Part shown: positions 16,050-25,544 of the stretch, one piece after another
Numbering within the stretch: position 1 is the first letter of the stretch
Layout: every line of letters starts with the position of its first letter
From: Microcystis aeruginosa NIES-4325
Lineage (GTDB): Bacteria; Cyanobacteriota; Cyanobacteriia; Cyanobacteriales; Microcystaceae
Direction of reading: 5' to 3'
DNA: 37,778 nucleotides
Assembly: GCF_008974145.1 (NCBI RefSeq)
Contig: NZ_BJKP01000035.1
Location: forward strand, 1 to 37,778
Notes under the pieces: model-generated
The model's database searches: none
Seen by the model: only the letters and a program-made list of their open reading frames with translations
Told to the model about the DNA's origin: nothing
Program-made: the position numbers and the translations under genes

Positions 16050-18269
16050 TTTAAGTGTATTCTTAAGTAACTTGATCCGGTTCTCAATGTCAGTAATAAC
16101 ATTGTATTCTTGTTGGTAATATTGGCGCTCTCTGGCTGCTGAATCGCCCTGGGATTGCTTCAGGTCATCTATCAACTCTTTAAGCCCTTTCTTAATCGAT
16201 GTGGCGCTAACAGTTTCTTCCTCTTCTGGTTCATAATTCGCCACCTCTTGCGCTGATTCCACCGCTTCGCTTAACTCCCCTTGGACTGCACTAATCTTAC
16301 TTTCCAGTTCCTCAATTTCCGCCTCTTCCGCCTGAAAAAATGCCGCTAATAAATACTGATCAGGAATAAGAGTATGATGCCAGCCAGTGTTAATAATAGT
16401 CTTTAGATCATAGCGAATCTGCTGCCACCAGTTAACAAACACCCCCGCCGATTTAAACTCATCTAAAACCCCCAAAGGAATCAGCTGCTGTTTAAGGCTG
16501 CTCAGTAATTGCTGCCGCACTTGGGGCATAATATTATTTCCCTCCAACTTGGCAAAATCATCCCGCGCTTCTCGCCACCAATTTTTAAGCGTAGTATAGT
16601 GGTCGCTTATCCTTGCTTGTAAATCGGGATTAGCTTCCAGATTCTCTTTAATAGCGGCTTTCGTGGCAATTTCTGGGCAAAAACTAGCATAGCCGGGGCG
16701 TAGGGGCTTAAATAGGGTATTTGTATTGATGCCAAACTTAGCAAAAGTATCCTGTTGTGCGGCAATTTCAGCCTGCGGAATACCCCCCATCAAGTGAGCT
16801 TTTACATCCTCCGGTTCCGGGTCTGGCGTATTATCCACATAGCGGCGAATATTAAGATTAAAGTCGTGTTTTTCGACAATTTCCGACTTATCTACCAAGC
16901 GGCTATATTTGGGATATTCTCGCTTGTGGGTAAAGACATAATCGATCTTTTCAATGTCTTCGGGGCGCAATTTATTCTGGTTCTTTCCCTCAGCATATTC
17001 TCGATCGGCATTAATAAAAAGGATTTTATCGCGTAATTCATCAGGTTTATTTTTATTCACCACCAACACACAGGCCGGGATACCCGTGCCATAAAATAAC
17101 CCCGGGGGCAAACTAATAATCGCCTCAATCAGATCATCCTCAATTAAGATCTCTCGAATCAGCTTCTCTTTCCCCCCCCGAAATAGCACCCCATGGGGCA
17201 TGATAGTGGCCATGTGGCCGTCGGGTTTAAGACTGGCAATCATGTGCTGGACAAACATCAGATCCGCCTTTTTCCCCTTTTCCGGGCAGAATTCGCGAAA
17301 GCGGTTGGTAAACTTGAGATTAGACTTGCTGTAATCCTGGGAAAAGGGCGGATTAGCCAGAACTCGGTCAAACTTGCGAATCTGTCCGTTTTCTAAAATG
17401 AGCGGATCTTCGAGAGTGTCCCCGTTTTCAATGGTGAAGCGGGTGATGTTGTGGAGGATCATATTCATATTACAAATTGACCAGACTGTACCGTTAGAAT
17501 CCTGTCCGTAGAGCGCCAGATTCTGGGGGTTTTGCCCCTGTTCCTCCACATATTGATAGGACTGGATAAGGAAACCGCCCGACCCCACGGTAGGGTCATA
17601 GATAGTATGGCCCGCTTGGGGTTTGACCAACTGTACCAACAGCCGCACCACCTCGGCTGGCGTGTAAAATTCTCCCCCTTTCTTCCCGGCACTATCGGCA
17701 AAGTATTTGATTAGGTACTCGTAGGCTGCACCCAATAGGTCGGGAAACTCAAAATTATCGTTGACCAGCACAAATTGGGGCTGATTGAAATGATCTAGTA
17801 AATCCTTCCATTTTTGGTCAGGTATCTTGGTTTTGCCCTTGGTAGCATTAAAATCGATGTTATTCTTCAGCACTCCCGCCAAGGCATCGTTAGCATCCTC
17901 TACCGCCGCTAATGCCTTATTGAGCATATTGCCGATGTCCTGCTTAAGGTGTTTGAGCGGCGGCACTTCCTGGCCGTTTTCGTCGCGCCAGGATTGATGC
18001 CAGCGAGCGCGAGGAGGTACGAAAAATGTTTCTCCATAGGAGATTGGGTCTTCTTGCAGTTGGGCCAGCAGCAACGGGTCTGGGATGTGTGCATATTGTT
18101 TCTTGAGTTGCGCTTGCTTGCGCTCAAACTCGTCTGACAAGCGTTTGAGGAACAACATCCCAAAGATAAATTCTTTGAACTCGGAAGCGTCCATTTTACC
18201 GCGCAGAATGTCCGCCGCCTTAAATAGAAAGCTTTCGAGTTGACTGAGAGTGATCTTTTCTTGTTTCAT
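16047..18269 (-). CDS. hsdM: Type I restriction-modification, M (adenine methyltransferase) subunit, truncated by a stop codon
   Basis: HsdM transfers methyl from AdoMet to N6 of adenine in the type I target. The 740-residue ORF has the N-terminal helical HsdM_N domain ([20 protein letters not shown]), the AdoMet motif I region [11 protein letters not shown] (about 217-227), catalytic motif IV NPPF (about 305) and a long helical C-terminal part with acidic coiled coils. It ends [12 protein letters not shown] at a TAA, after which the same frame continues for 148 codons (listed separately). The intact protein would be 889 residues. The catalytic domain is complete, so methylation may persist if HsdS binding tolerates the loss. 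The start at 18269 lies 89 bp from the divergent ndhD, so promoters for both must share that gap. Confidence 0.9.
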   Translation of the reverse strand: MKQEKITLSQLESFLFKAADILRGKMDASEFKEFIFGMLFLKRLSDEFERKQAQLKKQYAHIPDPLLLAQLQEDPISYGETFFVPPRARWHQSWRDENGQEVPPLKHLKQDIGNMLNKALAAVEDANDALAGVLKNNIDFNATKGKTKIPDQKWKDLLDHFNQPQFVLVNDNFEFPDLLGAAYEYLIKYFADSAGKKGGEFYTPAEVVRLLVQLVKPQAGHTIYDPTVGSGGFLIQSYQYVEEQGQNPQNLALYGQDSNGTVWSICNMNMILHNITRFTIENGDTLEDPLILENGQIRKFDRVLANPPFSQDYSKSNLKFTNRFREFCPEKGKKADLMFVQHMIASLKPDGHMATIMPHGVLFRGGKEKLIREILIEDDLIEAIISLPPGLFYGTGIPACVLVVNKNKPDELRDKILFINADREYAEGKNQNKLRPEDIEKIDYVFTHKREYPKYSRLVDKSEIVEKHDFNLNIRRYVDNTPDPEPEDVKAHLMGGIPQAEIAAQQDTFAKFGINTNTLFKPLRPGYASFCPEIATKAAIKENLEANPDLQARISDHYTTLKNWWREARDDFAKLEGNNIMPQVRQQLLSSLKQQLIPLGVLDEFKSAGVFVNWWQQIRYDLKTIINTGWHHTLIPDQYLLAAFFQAEEAEIEELESKISAVQGELSEAVESAQEVANYEPEEEETVSATSIKKGLKELIDDLKQSQGDSAARERQYYQQEYNVITDIENRIKLLKNTLK

Positions 18270-18358
18270 CGTTAGTTACCTTAAATGTTCACCAGTTTAT
18301 ATTGCTAAAGATTGACCGCTCAGGCAATAATGGGAAGGTTTATCATGCCCATTAAAGA

Positions 18359-19831
18359 ATGCTGAACGCTTTTATTTGGCTACCGATTATAGGGGCGATA
18401 CTGATTGCCTACACGCCTCTAGAGGCGAAAAAAGTGCGAGGATTAGCTCTAACTCTTGCTGTCGTTCTCTTACTGCTTAATATTCTCCTTGGCTGGCAAT
18501 TTGACCCTAGTAACCCGCAAATGCAGTTCACGGTTAACCTGCCTTGGATTAATTTCCTCGGTTTCAATTATGCCCTCGGTGTCGATGGATTGTCATTCTC
18601 ATTACTTTTTCTTAACAGTATCTTGACAATAATTGCTCTTTATGCTAGTGGTACAGAGGTTAACCGACCGAAATTTTACTATTCTCTGCTCTTGTTACTC
18701 AATGCCGGAGTAGCGGGGGCCTTTCTAGCGCAGGATTTACTGTTATTTTTCCTATTTTACGAATTAGAAATCGTCCCGCTTTACTTTCTCATTGCCATTT
18801 GGGGGGGTCAAAGACGCGGTTACGCGGGCATGAAATTTTTATTATACACGGCAATTTCTGGCTTTTTAGTGCTGATCTCTTTCCTCGGCTTAGTTTGGCT
18901 AACCGGTGCTGATAATTTCGCCTATAACCCCCTTTTATCGAATAATTTAGACGTTAAAACTCAATTACTGCTCCTTATTCCCCTTCTGATTGGATTAGCC
19001 ATCAAAATCCCGATTTTTCCCTTTCATACTTGGCTACCGGATGCCCACGTGGAAGCATCTACCCCCGTTTCTGTGCTTTTAGCGGGAATATTACTCAAAT
19101 TAGGAACCTATGGACTGCTGCGCTTTGGAGTCGGTTTATTTCTTGACGCTTGGGTGACTATCGCCCCTTGGTTAGCAACAATAGCAGCTATCAGCGCCCT
19201 CTACGGGGCCAGTTGCGCTATTGCCCAAAAGGATATGAAAAAAGTAGTGGCCTATTCTTCCATTTCCCACATGGCCTATATTTTACTAGCGGCGGCGGCC
19301 ACCACCAGATTAAGCATCACCGCGGCGATTTTGCAGATGATTAGTCACGGTTTAATTTCCGCTTTGTTATTTTTGTTGGTGGGAGTAGTGTATAAAAAAA
19401 CTGGTAGTCGGGATGTGGATTATCTACGGGGTTTATTAAATCCGGAAAGAGGTTTACCAATCACGGGAATGTTAATGATTTTAGCGGCTATGGCCAGCGC
19501 CGGCATCCCCGGAATGGTGGGATTTATCGCCGAATTTTTGGTCTTTCGTGGCAGTTTCCCGATTTTTCCGATACAAACGCTCTTATGTTTGGTCGCTAGT
19601 GGTTTAACCGCAGTATATTTTCTCCTGATGATTAATCGGGTTTTCTTTGGTCGTTTAACCCCTGAATTATCGCGCATTCCCCGCAGTACCTGGCCCGAAA
19701 GATTTCCCGAAATTGCTTTGGCTTTATTTATTATTGTTTTGGGATTACAACCGAGTTGGATGATTCACTGGAGTGAAAACCAAGCATCAATGTTATTAAC
19801 CGGGACGGCAATCAGTCAAAAGCAATCATAG
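18359..19831 (+). CDS. ndhD: NAD(P)H-quinone oxidoreductase (NDH-1) chain 4, NdhD family
   Basis: NdhD is a proton-pumping membrane subunit of cyanobacterial NDH-1 in the thylakoid membrane. The 490 residues are almost entirely hydrophobic, with about 14 predicted transmembrane helices. Antiporter-like motifs include FFLFYELEIVPLYFLIAIWG with the conserved helix-5 Glu, KIPIFPFHTWLPDAHVEAST, and AQKDMKKVVAYSSISHM. The length is shorter than I expect for NdhD1/D2 and closer to the D3/D4 paralogues of the CO2-uptake complexes. That sub-assignment is inference because no ndhF or cup gene is adjacent. The gene is divergent from hsdM with an 89-bp gap. Confidence 0.9.
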   Translation: MLNAFIWLPIIGAILIAYTPLEAKKVRGLALTLAVVLLLLNILLGWQFDPSNPQMQFTVNLPWINFLGFNYALGVDGLSFSLLFLNSILTIIALYASGTEVNRPKFYYSLLLLLNAGVAGAFLAQDLLLFFLFYELEIVPLYFLIAIWGGQRRGYAGMKFLLYTAISGFLVLISFLGLVWLTGADNFAYNPLLSNNLDVKTQLLLLIPLLIGLAIKIPIFPFHTWLPDAHVEASTPVSVLLAGILLKLGTYGLLRFGVGLFLDAWVTIAPWLATIAAISALYGASCAIAQKDMKKVVAYSSISHMAYILLAAAATTRLSITAAILQMISHGLISALLFLLVGVVYKKTGSRDVDYLRGLLNPERGLPITGMLMILAAMASAGIPGMVGFIAEFLVFRGSFPIFPIQTLLCLVASGLTAVYFLLMINRVFFGRLTPELSRIPRSTWPERFPEIALALFIIVLGLQPSWMIHWSENQASMLLTGTAISQKQS

Positions 19832-20039
19832 AAACCTTTTTCGGAATTGTTAAAACCTAGACCGAAACTAACTTTTGGATAGGAGGAACAGTTGGCATTT
19901 ATCCCTCGATTCAGCAACAGCTAAAACTGAATTAACCATTGACTAACGCCTCCCCTTGAATATTTTCTTGATCGATCGGCTTTTGCGTCCCCAAAATCCT
20001 TACAATAGGAGATGAAGATAGCCTGAAAAGTTGGAGAAT

Positions 20040-20549
20040 ATGAATTATCTCATTGCCGTGTTAGCTGATCGCATTCAAGCCGAAGAAGCTGCCGTTGCCC
20101 TGGAAAAAGCGGGAATTCCCCAATCTCAAGTGACTATTCTCGGTCGCGGCTATAAAAGTGCCGATGAGTTCGGTTTGATCGATCCTTTTCAACAGGCCAA
20201 AAAACGGGCTACTCTCATGGCTTTTTGGTTAATTCCCTTCGGTTTTGCCGGGGGCTACCTTTTTAACCTGATTACGGGATTGCATACCTTTGATTGGGCG
20301 GGAGAACCGGGCAATCATATCGTTGGCGGCATTGCTGGGGCGATGGGGGGGGCGATGGGCAGTATTTTCGTCGGTGGCGGCGTGGGTTTATCGTCCGGCA
20401 GTGGCGATGCACTTCCCTATCGCAATCGTCTGGGTGCGGGAAAATATATTATTGTCGTGCAGGGTTCCGAAAACCTGAAAAATCGAGCGACTCTTATCCT
20501 GCGTCAATTTAACCCCGAAAATCTGCAAGGATACGCCCTAGAACAGTGA
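20040..20549 (+). CDS. Glycine-rich membrane-associated protein, conserved in cyanobacteria (function unknown)
   Basis: This 169-residue protein has an N-terminal ACT/ferredoxin-like stretch (YLIAVLADRIQAEEAAVALE, then QVTILGRGY), a hydrophobic segment ATLMAFWLIPFGFAGGYLF, a glycine-zipper segment GGIAGAMGGAMGSIFVGGG and a C-terminal beta-alpha unit (YIIVVQGSENLKNRATLIL). The layout resembles small proteins with a heavy-metal-associated/DUF1269-like fold plus a glycine zipper, but I cannot name the family. ATG 20040 is chosen because a GGAG lies just upstream; the in-frame TTG at 20031 would put that GGAG inside the gene. It is probably transcribed separately from ndhD, given a gap of about 200 bp. 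Confidence 0.75.
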   Translation: MNYLIAVLADRIQAEEAAVALEKAGIPQSQVTILGRGYKSADEFGLIDPFQQAKKRATLMAFWLIPFGFAGGYLFNLITGLHTFDWAGEPGNHIVGGIAGAMGGAMGSIFVGGGVGLSSGSGDALPYRNRLGAGKYIIVVQGSENLKNRATLILRQFNPENLQGYALEQ

Positions 20550-20620
20550 ACGGTTATTAGGAATAAGTTATCGTTCATCTGATTTTTTCCTAAGAATTTT
20601 TGATTAATTAACACAAAACA

Positions 20621-21400
20621 ATGTTACCAAGAGAAGAATTACTAAAGGGTGTCGAAAATCGCGAGGAGATAGCGAAAGTTATTGATAAAGCCGAACAAGC
20701 GATTAAGACTTGGGAAGTGACGACAACAGACTTTCTTTCTCCTGCGGTTTTGGCGGAAGTAGAACGAGTTTTTGAGCGTTTAACCGATGTGTCAATGCAA
20801 AAATGGGGCGGTTATCCCCAAGCAGAAAGACAGCGCCTCGGTATTGCTAGAGTTGATCTACCTTTGGCAGTAACAGATATTCCCCTATCTGCCCTTGATA
20901 TTGCCGGTAATTTTCTTTTTGATACCGCTAACCACCGGGATTTTTTAGGGGCGATGTTGGGGACGGGAATCGTTCGGGAAAAAGTCGGTGATATAATTGT
21001 TTTAGGTGAGCGAGGGGCGCAGGCGATTGTAGTGCCTGAATTGGCAGATTTTTTATCTGCTAATTTGCGACAAGTGCGTTCGGTTCCCGTGAAAACTAGC
21101 CCGATTCCTTTGACGGAATTAAAAGTTAGACCACCGCAAAAAAAAGAAATTAATACTGTGGAAGCTTCCCTACGTTTGGATGCGATCGCATCGGCAGGTT
21201 TTGGCATTTCTCGCAGTAAAATGGCCGAAGCAATTAGCTCCGGGGATGTGCGAGTTAACTGGAAAGATATCAGTCAATCTAGTTATAATGTTAAAACCGG
21301 TGATTTGATTTCTTTTCGGGGAAAAGGTCGTCTAGAAGTGGGTGAGGTGACTGTGACAAAAAAAGAGCGCTATCGGGTTCATTTAACTAGATTTATTTAG
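20621..21400 (+). CDS. Photosystem II S4 domain protein
   Basis: The 259-residue protein matches the cyanobacterial/plastid 'photosystem II S4 domain' family. It has an N-terminal YlmH-like region (DFLSPAVLAEVERVFERLTD, GGYPQAERQRLGIAR) and a C-terminal S4 RNA-binding domain at about 187-245 (LDAIASAGFGISRSKMAEAI, then GDVRVNWKDI and GDLISFRGKGRLEV). The family is linked to photosystem II by conservation; its RNA target is not known to me. The gene is on the same strand as the neighbours and lies 44 bp before the next gene's ATG. A HIP1 octamer lies inside it at 21182-21189. Confidence 0.88.
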   Translation: MLPREELLKGVENREEIAKVIDKAEQAIKTWEVTTTDFLSPAVLAEVERVFERLTDVSMQKWGGYPQAERQRLGIARVDLPLAVTDIPLSALDIAGNFLFDTANHRDFLGAMLGTGIVREKVGDIIVLGERGAQAIVVPELADFLSANLRQVRSVPVKTSPIPLTELKVRPPQKKEINTVEASLRLDAIASAGFGISRSKMAEAISSGDVRVNWKDISQSSYNVKTGDLISFRGKGRLEVGEVTVTKKERYRVHLTRFI

Positions 21401-21443
21401 TTTTTTCTGTGTCTAGAATTTGTTATTAGACAGATTAATTGCC

Positions 21444-23492
21444 ATGGCTGATAATTTCGCCGTAATCGTGCAACTGTGTCAAGTTAGTCCCATCGGTAAA
21501 CTATTACCGGGGGCGCTTTATGTTCATCGAGAAGCATTACAGCAACTGGATCCTATCCTCCAGAATTACGAACAACAAGCAAGAATTAATCAGCATTTAT
21601 CCGAGGCAACAATAATTAAATTTAGCACCGATAAACCGAAAATATCCTATCTTTTTTATCCCGATTTTGATTGGGAACCTCACCCAGTTTTAACTAAAAG
21701 TTTAGTGGTGGATATGGGGACATTAATCTTAAGTGAATGGAATTATCAAAATGCTGATAATCCCCCTATTTTACACCGAAAAGAAACCTTTGTTACTAGG
21801 AACTATCCTCTTTATCAAGAATTCGAGCATCTCACAAAAATTGAGAGTGCTTTAGGACTTTTAAACAGTTCTTATCCCATCGGTACTAAACAGGAATGGC
21901 AACGGCTTTTAAGAAAGTATCACCTTGATTTTGCAGGAGATTATTTAGTTTGTAATCTAGAGGGACAAAGGGAAAAATCCATAATAATTGATCGCCACAA
22001 AGCCGCTCTTGTTCGCAAAACCCTTTCTCGTCCGACAAGATTAGCATTAGCGGCGGGATTATTTCTTCCTGAAACCACTTTTTTTGATTACGGTTGTGGT
22101 TATGGAGGTGATATAGAACGCATAGCTGAACAGGGTTATCACAGTGAAGGTTGGGATCCTTATTATCGTCCCGATAGTCCTTTAATTGAATCTGATATTG
22201 TTAATTTAGCCTATGTAATTAATGTTATTGAATCCGCCGAAGAAAGGCAAGAAGCTTTATTAAAAGCTTGGCAACTAACCCGTCAAGTTTTAATCGTTTC
22301 AGCACAGATTTTGATTGATGATAGTGAACGGGGTTTAATGGCTTATGAAGATGGAATTATAACCCGTCGCAATACCTTTCAAAAATACTATCAACAGGAA
22401 GAACTAAAACAGTATATTGACAGGACTTTAGGGGTTGATTCTATTCCGATAACTTTGGGAGTTTATCTAGTTTTTCGAGAGGAAGAAAAAGCCGAAAATT
22501 TTCGTTTATCGAGATGTCGTTCCCGCACTGCCACTCCTAAAATTAAAACCCATCTCAAACGCTTTGAAGATTACGAAGATCTATTAACTCCCCTGATGGA
22601 ATTTTACACTCAGCAGGGACGTTTACCCGTCGCGGGAGAATTATTGCAAGAGGAAGAAATTAAGGCAGAATTTGGCACTTTTAGACGAGCTTTTCAAGTG
22701 ATTCTACAAGTAACAGAAGGGGAAGAATGGGAGATAATTGCCGATAAAAGACGCGCCGATCTTTTACTTTATTTAGCTTTAAGTCAATTTAGCCAATGTC
22801 CGAAAGTAAGGGAATTATCTCCCGCTACTCGTGCCGATTTTAAAGCTTTATTTGGCAGTTATCGCAATGCTTGCGCTTTAGCAGAAGAAGTGTTAATAAG
22901 TGCGGGAAATCTGCCAGCGATCGCTCGTACTTGTGAAAATAGTTCTCTAGGCAAACTTTCCCGTTATTCCCTAACTATTCATATTAGCGTTCTGGAAAAA
23001 TTACCGATGTTATTACGCTTATATGAAGGTTGTGCTAGTCAAACTATCGGACGGTTAGAAAATGCTAACGTTATTCGTTTATCCTTTCGTCAACCCAAAA
23101 TTTCCTATCTCTATTACCCTAATTTTGATACAGAAATTCATCCGATTTTAGCCACTAGCATGGATGTGTATTTAGGTTCGGCTGATTTTAGTTTTCGCGA
23201 TTACCAGGATAGTCCTAATCCGCCAATTTTACACGAAAAAGAGCTTTTAGTAACGGCGGATTATCCCAACTATGATAAATTGCTTCGCTTAACTAAATTA
23301 GAAAAGGATTGGGGATTGTTAGAAGATAGAAAAGCGATCGAACGTTTACAGGGTTGGCAAAAATGTTTAGAGGAGAATTGTGCTACAATCAAGGGCCATC
23401 AAATCCTGTGGCGAAAAGATGCCGATCCCTATAAAGTGAGGATTTTACGCGCTAAAATTAACGCCAGAAGAAATCAAAATAAGTCTTCCTGA
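21444..23492 (+). CDS. DNA phosphorothioation-associated methyltransferase-family protein with flanking internal duplication
   Basis: This 682-residue protein has a Rossmann methyltransferase core with motif I FFDYGCGYGGD (213-223), GWDPYYRP (237-243), DIVNLAYVINVIE (251-263) and RQVLIVSAQILI (280-291). This pattern fits the 'DNA phosphorothioation-associated putative methyltransferase' family (TIGR04096). The core is framed by two homologous segments, residues about 17-140 and 502-626. Both contain GKL, PKISYL(F/Y)YP(D/N)FD, HPxL, NPPILHxKE, YPxY, LTKxE and GLL. Residues 370-490 form a separate helical region. ATG 21444 is chosen over TTG 21420. No dndBCDE genes are in the window. A Uma2-family nuclease gene follows 34 bp downstream. 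The catalytic substrate is unknown. Confidence 0.8.
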   Translation: MADNFAVIVQLCQVSPIGKLLPGALYVHREALQQLDPILQNYEQQARINQHLSEATIIKFSTDKPKISYLFYPDFDWEPHPVLTKSLVVDMGTLILSEWNYQNADNPPILHRKETFVTRNYPLYQEFEHLTKIESALGLLNSSYPIGTKQEWQRLLRKYHLDFAGDYLVCNLEGQREKSIIIDRHKAALVRKTLSRPTRLALAAGLFLPETTFFDYGCGYGGDIERIAEQGYHSEGWDPYYRPDSPLIESDIVNLAYVINVIESAEERQEALLKAWQLTRQVLIVSAQILIDDSERGLMAYEDGIITRRNTFQKYYQQEELKQYIDRTLGVDSIPITLGVYLVFREEEKAENFRLSRCRSRTATPKIKTHLKRFEDYEDLLTPLMEFYTQQGRLPVAGELLQEEEIKAEFGTFRRAFQVILQVTEGEEWEIIADKRRADLLLYLALSQFSQCPKVRELSPATRADFKALFGSYRNACALAEEVLISAGNLPAIARTCENSSLGKLSRYSLTIHISVLEKLPMLLRLYEGCASQTIGRLENANVIRLSFRQPKISYLYYPNFDTEIHPILATSMDVYLGSADFSFRDYQDSPNPPILHEKELLVTADYPNYDKLLRLTKLEKDWGLLEDRKAIERLQGWQKCLEENCATIKGHQILWRKDADPYKVRILRAKINARRNQNKSS

Positions 23493-23526
23493 GTAATTAA
23501 GTCAAATAGATGAGGTAATTAATTTT

Positions 23527-24156
23527 ATGATGACTACGATTCGGTTACAAGGATTAGAAGATTTCGAGTTAAAAGCTAATGATCCTGAACAAAGAATGTT
23601 AATTTCTGGGGTTAATTGGCAACAGTATGAAACCCTCTTAAAACATTTAGAAGATAGTTCCAGTTATCGCATTACTTACTTAGATGGAATGGTAGAAATT
23701 ATGTCTCCTAGTCGTCGTCACGAAGTTAGCAAAAAAAATATCGGTAGATTGGTAGAAGTTTATTTAGAATATGCTGAAATTGATTTCTGGGGATTAGGTT
23801 CCACCACGTTGCGAAAACAGGAAAAAGAAGCGGGAAAAGAACCGGATGAATGTTTTTGTTTATTTACAGAAAAAGAGTTTCCTGATTTGGCGATAGAAAT
23901 AATCTTAACCAGTGGCAGCCTGAAAGTTTTAGAAGTTTATCAAAGATTGGGAACTCAAGAGGTTTGGTTTTGGCAAGATAATCAGTTAAAAATCTATTCT
24001 TTGCAAGAGAATGGCGAATACATTTTAATCCCTAAAAGTGCTTTATTACCGGATTTAAATTTAGAATTATTAGCCGCGTACGTCAACCATCCTAATCCCC
24101 GTCTTGCCGTCAAAGAATTTCGCTTGCGTTTAACAGAAAATTCCCAGTTATCATAA
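23527..24156 (+). CDS. Uma2-family (DUF820) putative restriction-endonuclease-like protein
   Basis: The 209 residues match the Uma2/DUF820 family, very abundant in cyanobacteria, with a PD-(D/E)xK nuclease-like fold. Visible landmarks are YRITYLDGMVEIMSPSRRHE (47-66), GKEPDECFCL (103-112), FPDLAIEI (118-125) and LGTQEVWFWQ (141-150). The catalytic set would include Asp107/Glu108, Asp120 and Glu124, but no partner Lys is obvious where a canonical ExK would need it. It lies 34 bp after the methyltransferase-family gene on the same strand, so they may be co-transcribed. Its biological role is not established for the family; mobile-element and defence roles have both been suggested. Confidence 0.82.
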   Translation: MMTTIRLQGLEDFELKANDPEQRMLISGVNWQQYETLLKHLEDSSSYRITYLDGMVEIMSPSRRHEVSKKNIGRLVEVYLEYAEIDFWGLGSTTLRKQEKEAGKEPDECFCLFTEKEFPDLAIEIILTSGSLKVLEVYQRLGTQEVWFWQDNQLKIYSLQENGEYILIPKSALLPDLNLELLAAYVNHPNPRLAVKEFRLRLTENSQLS

Positions 24157-24169
24157 CTATTATCTTTTC

Positions 24170-25483
24170 ATGAATTCTCAAGTAAAATTTAACCTATCTA
24201 TCCTAGGAATATTTGTATTTTCCCTAGGAATAAGATTCTGGAATCTCAGTCAATTTAATACACTTGTTTTCGATGAAGTTTATTATGCTAAATACGGCAA
24301 TGAATATCTAATCGGTAAAGATTTTTTTCAGTCTCATCCACCGTTAAGTCAATATTTAATTGCTATTAGCATCTGGATTGGTTCCCATTTTCCTGCCGAT
24401 GCTGAAACCATTAATAATTTAACAGGTTCCCTGCGCTCAACTTTTAGTTATCGCTGGTTAAATGCTTTGACTGGTTCTTTTATTCCCTTAATTATTGGCG
24501 CAATTGCCTATCAATTAACCCAGAGAAAAACTGTATTTTTAATCACAGCTTTTCTCGCCAGTTTAGACGGATTATTTCTGGTGGAATCCCGCTATGCTCT
24601 CAATAATATTTACTTGATTTTATTCGGTTTGTCTGGACAATTATTTTTTTTATTAGCACTCCAGAAAAATCATAAAATCAATTGGTTATTATTATCGGGG
24701 GTTTGTTTCGGTTTAGCGGCAAATATTAAATGGAATGGCTTAGGATTTTTACTGGGAATATTTATTTTTATCGGTGTTGCTTGGTTAATAAAATTATTGA
24801 ATCAAGAGCAGTCAAAAGATCATCTTTGGACAAAGGCAACTAACCTGAGATTAGAGGACATTTTTATCGCATTAATTGTCTTTCCCCTCGTTACCTATAG
24901 TTTGCTGTGGATACCGCATCTTCTCGTCAATCATCAATATAATTTTTGGCAAGTACATCAAGAAATTTGGTCATTTCATCAGAGAATAAAGGGCAATCAA
25001 GCTGATGTTCATCCCTATTGTTCTTCCTGGTATAGTTGGTTAGTAATGGGGCGACCTGTGGCTTATTATTTTGAGAGAGTAGGTGATAAAATTTATGATG
25101 TTCACGCTATGGGAAATCCGTTTTTGTGGTGGTTTTCTACGGGAGCAATTCTAGTGGTTTTTAGTCGGTTATTTAACCGAAAAGATCGAGTAATTTCCGC
25201 CTATCTTATCTGTAACTATATTGCCAATCTGCTGCCCTGGTTAAAAATTAGTCGCTGTACCTTTCTCTATCATTATATGGCTGCCTACAGCTTCACTTGG
25301 ATTGCCCTAGCTTGGCTCTTAGCCGATGGTTTAGAAAGTTCCAATCCTATTTATAAAAATGGCTCGCGCTCGCTGATAATTTTGATAACTTTTGCTTTTA
25401 TCTATTGGCTACCAATTTATTTAGGTATTCCCCTGTCAGCGCGGGATTATTATCTGAGAATGATTTTTCCCAATTGGATTTAG
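24170..25483 (+). CDS. GT39-type glycosyltransferase, protein O-mannosyltransferase family
   Basis: This 437-residue multi-spanning membrane protein carries the PMT signature near its N-terminus: TLVFDEVYYAKYGNEYL with the Asp35-Glu36 pair and HPPLSQYLIA (56-65). About ten hydrophobic helices follow, and the C-terminal region LKISRCTFLYHYMAAYSF is typical of bacterial PMT proteins. Family members transfer mannose from a polyprenyl-phosphate donor to Ser/Thr of exported proteins or act on other lipid-linked acceptors. The substrate here is unknown. It starts 13 bp after the Uma2 gene. Confidence 0.85.
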   Translation: MNSQVKFNLSILGIFVFSLGIRFWNLSQFNTLVFDEVYYAKYGNEYLIGKDFFQSHPPLSQYLIAISIWIGSHFPADAETINNLTGSLRSTFSYRWLNALTGSFIPLIIGAIAYQLTQRKTVFLITAFLASLDGLFLVESRYALNNIYLILFGLSGQLFFLLALQKNHKINWLLLSGVCFGLAANIKWNGLGFLLGIFIFIGVAWLIKLLNQEQSKDHLWTKATNLRLEDIFIALIVFPLVTYSLLWIPHLLVNHQYNFWQVHQEIWSFHQRIKGNQADVHPYCSSWYSWLVMGRPVAYYFERVGDKIYDVHAMGNPFLWWFSTGAILVVFSRLFNRKDRVISAYLICNYIANLLPWLKISRCTFLYHYMAAYSFTWIALAWLLADGLESSNPIYKNGSRSLIILITFAFIYWLPIYLGIPLSARDYYLRMIFPNWI

Positions 25484-25544
25484 GATGAAATTAGCCGCAA
25501 AAACTGATACAATAAAATCATGATAAAAAGCGATCGCATGAGTT

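Noticed and set aside
18330-18365. Small ORF (MGRFIMPIKEC) overlapping the ndhD start as a leader peptide
   Set aside because: It has no ribosome-binding site and no attenuator-like structure, and overlap by chance is likely.
20812-21207. 131-codon minus-strand ORF
   Set aside because: It is antisense to the photosystem II S4 gene, with shadow-like composition.
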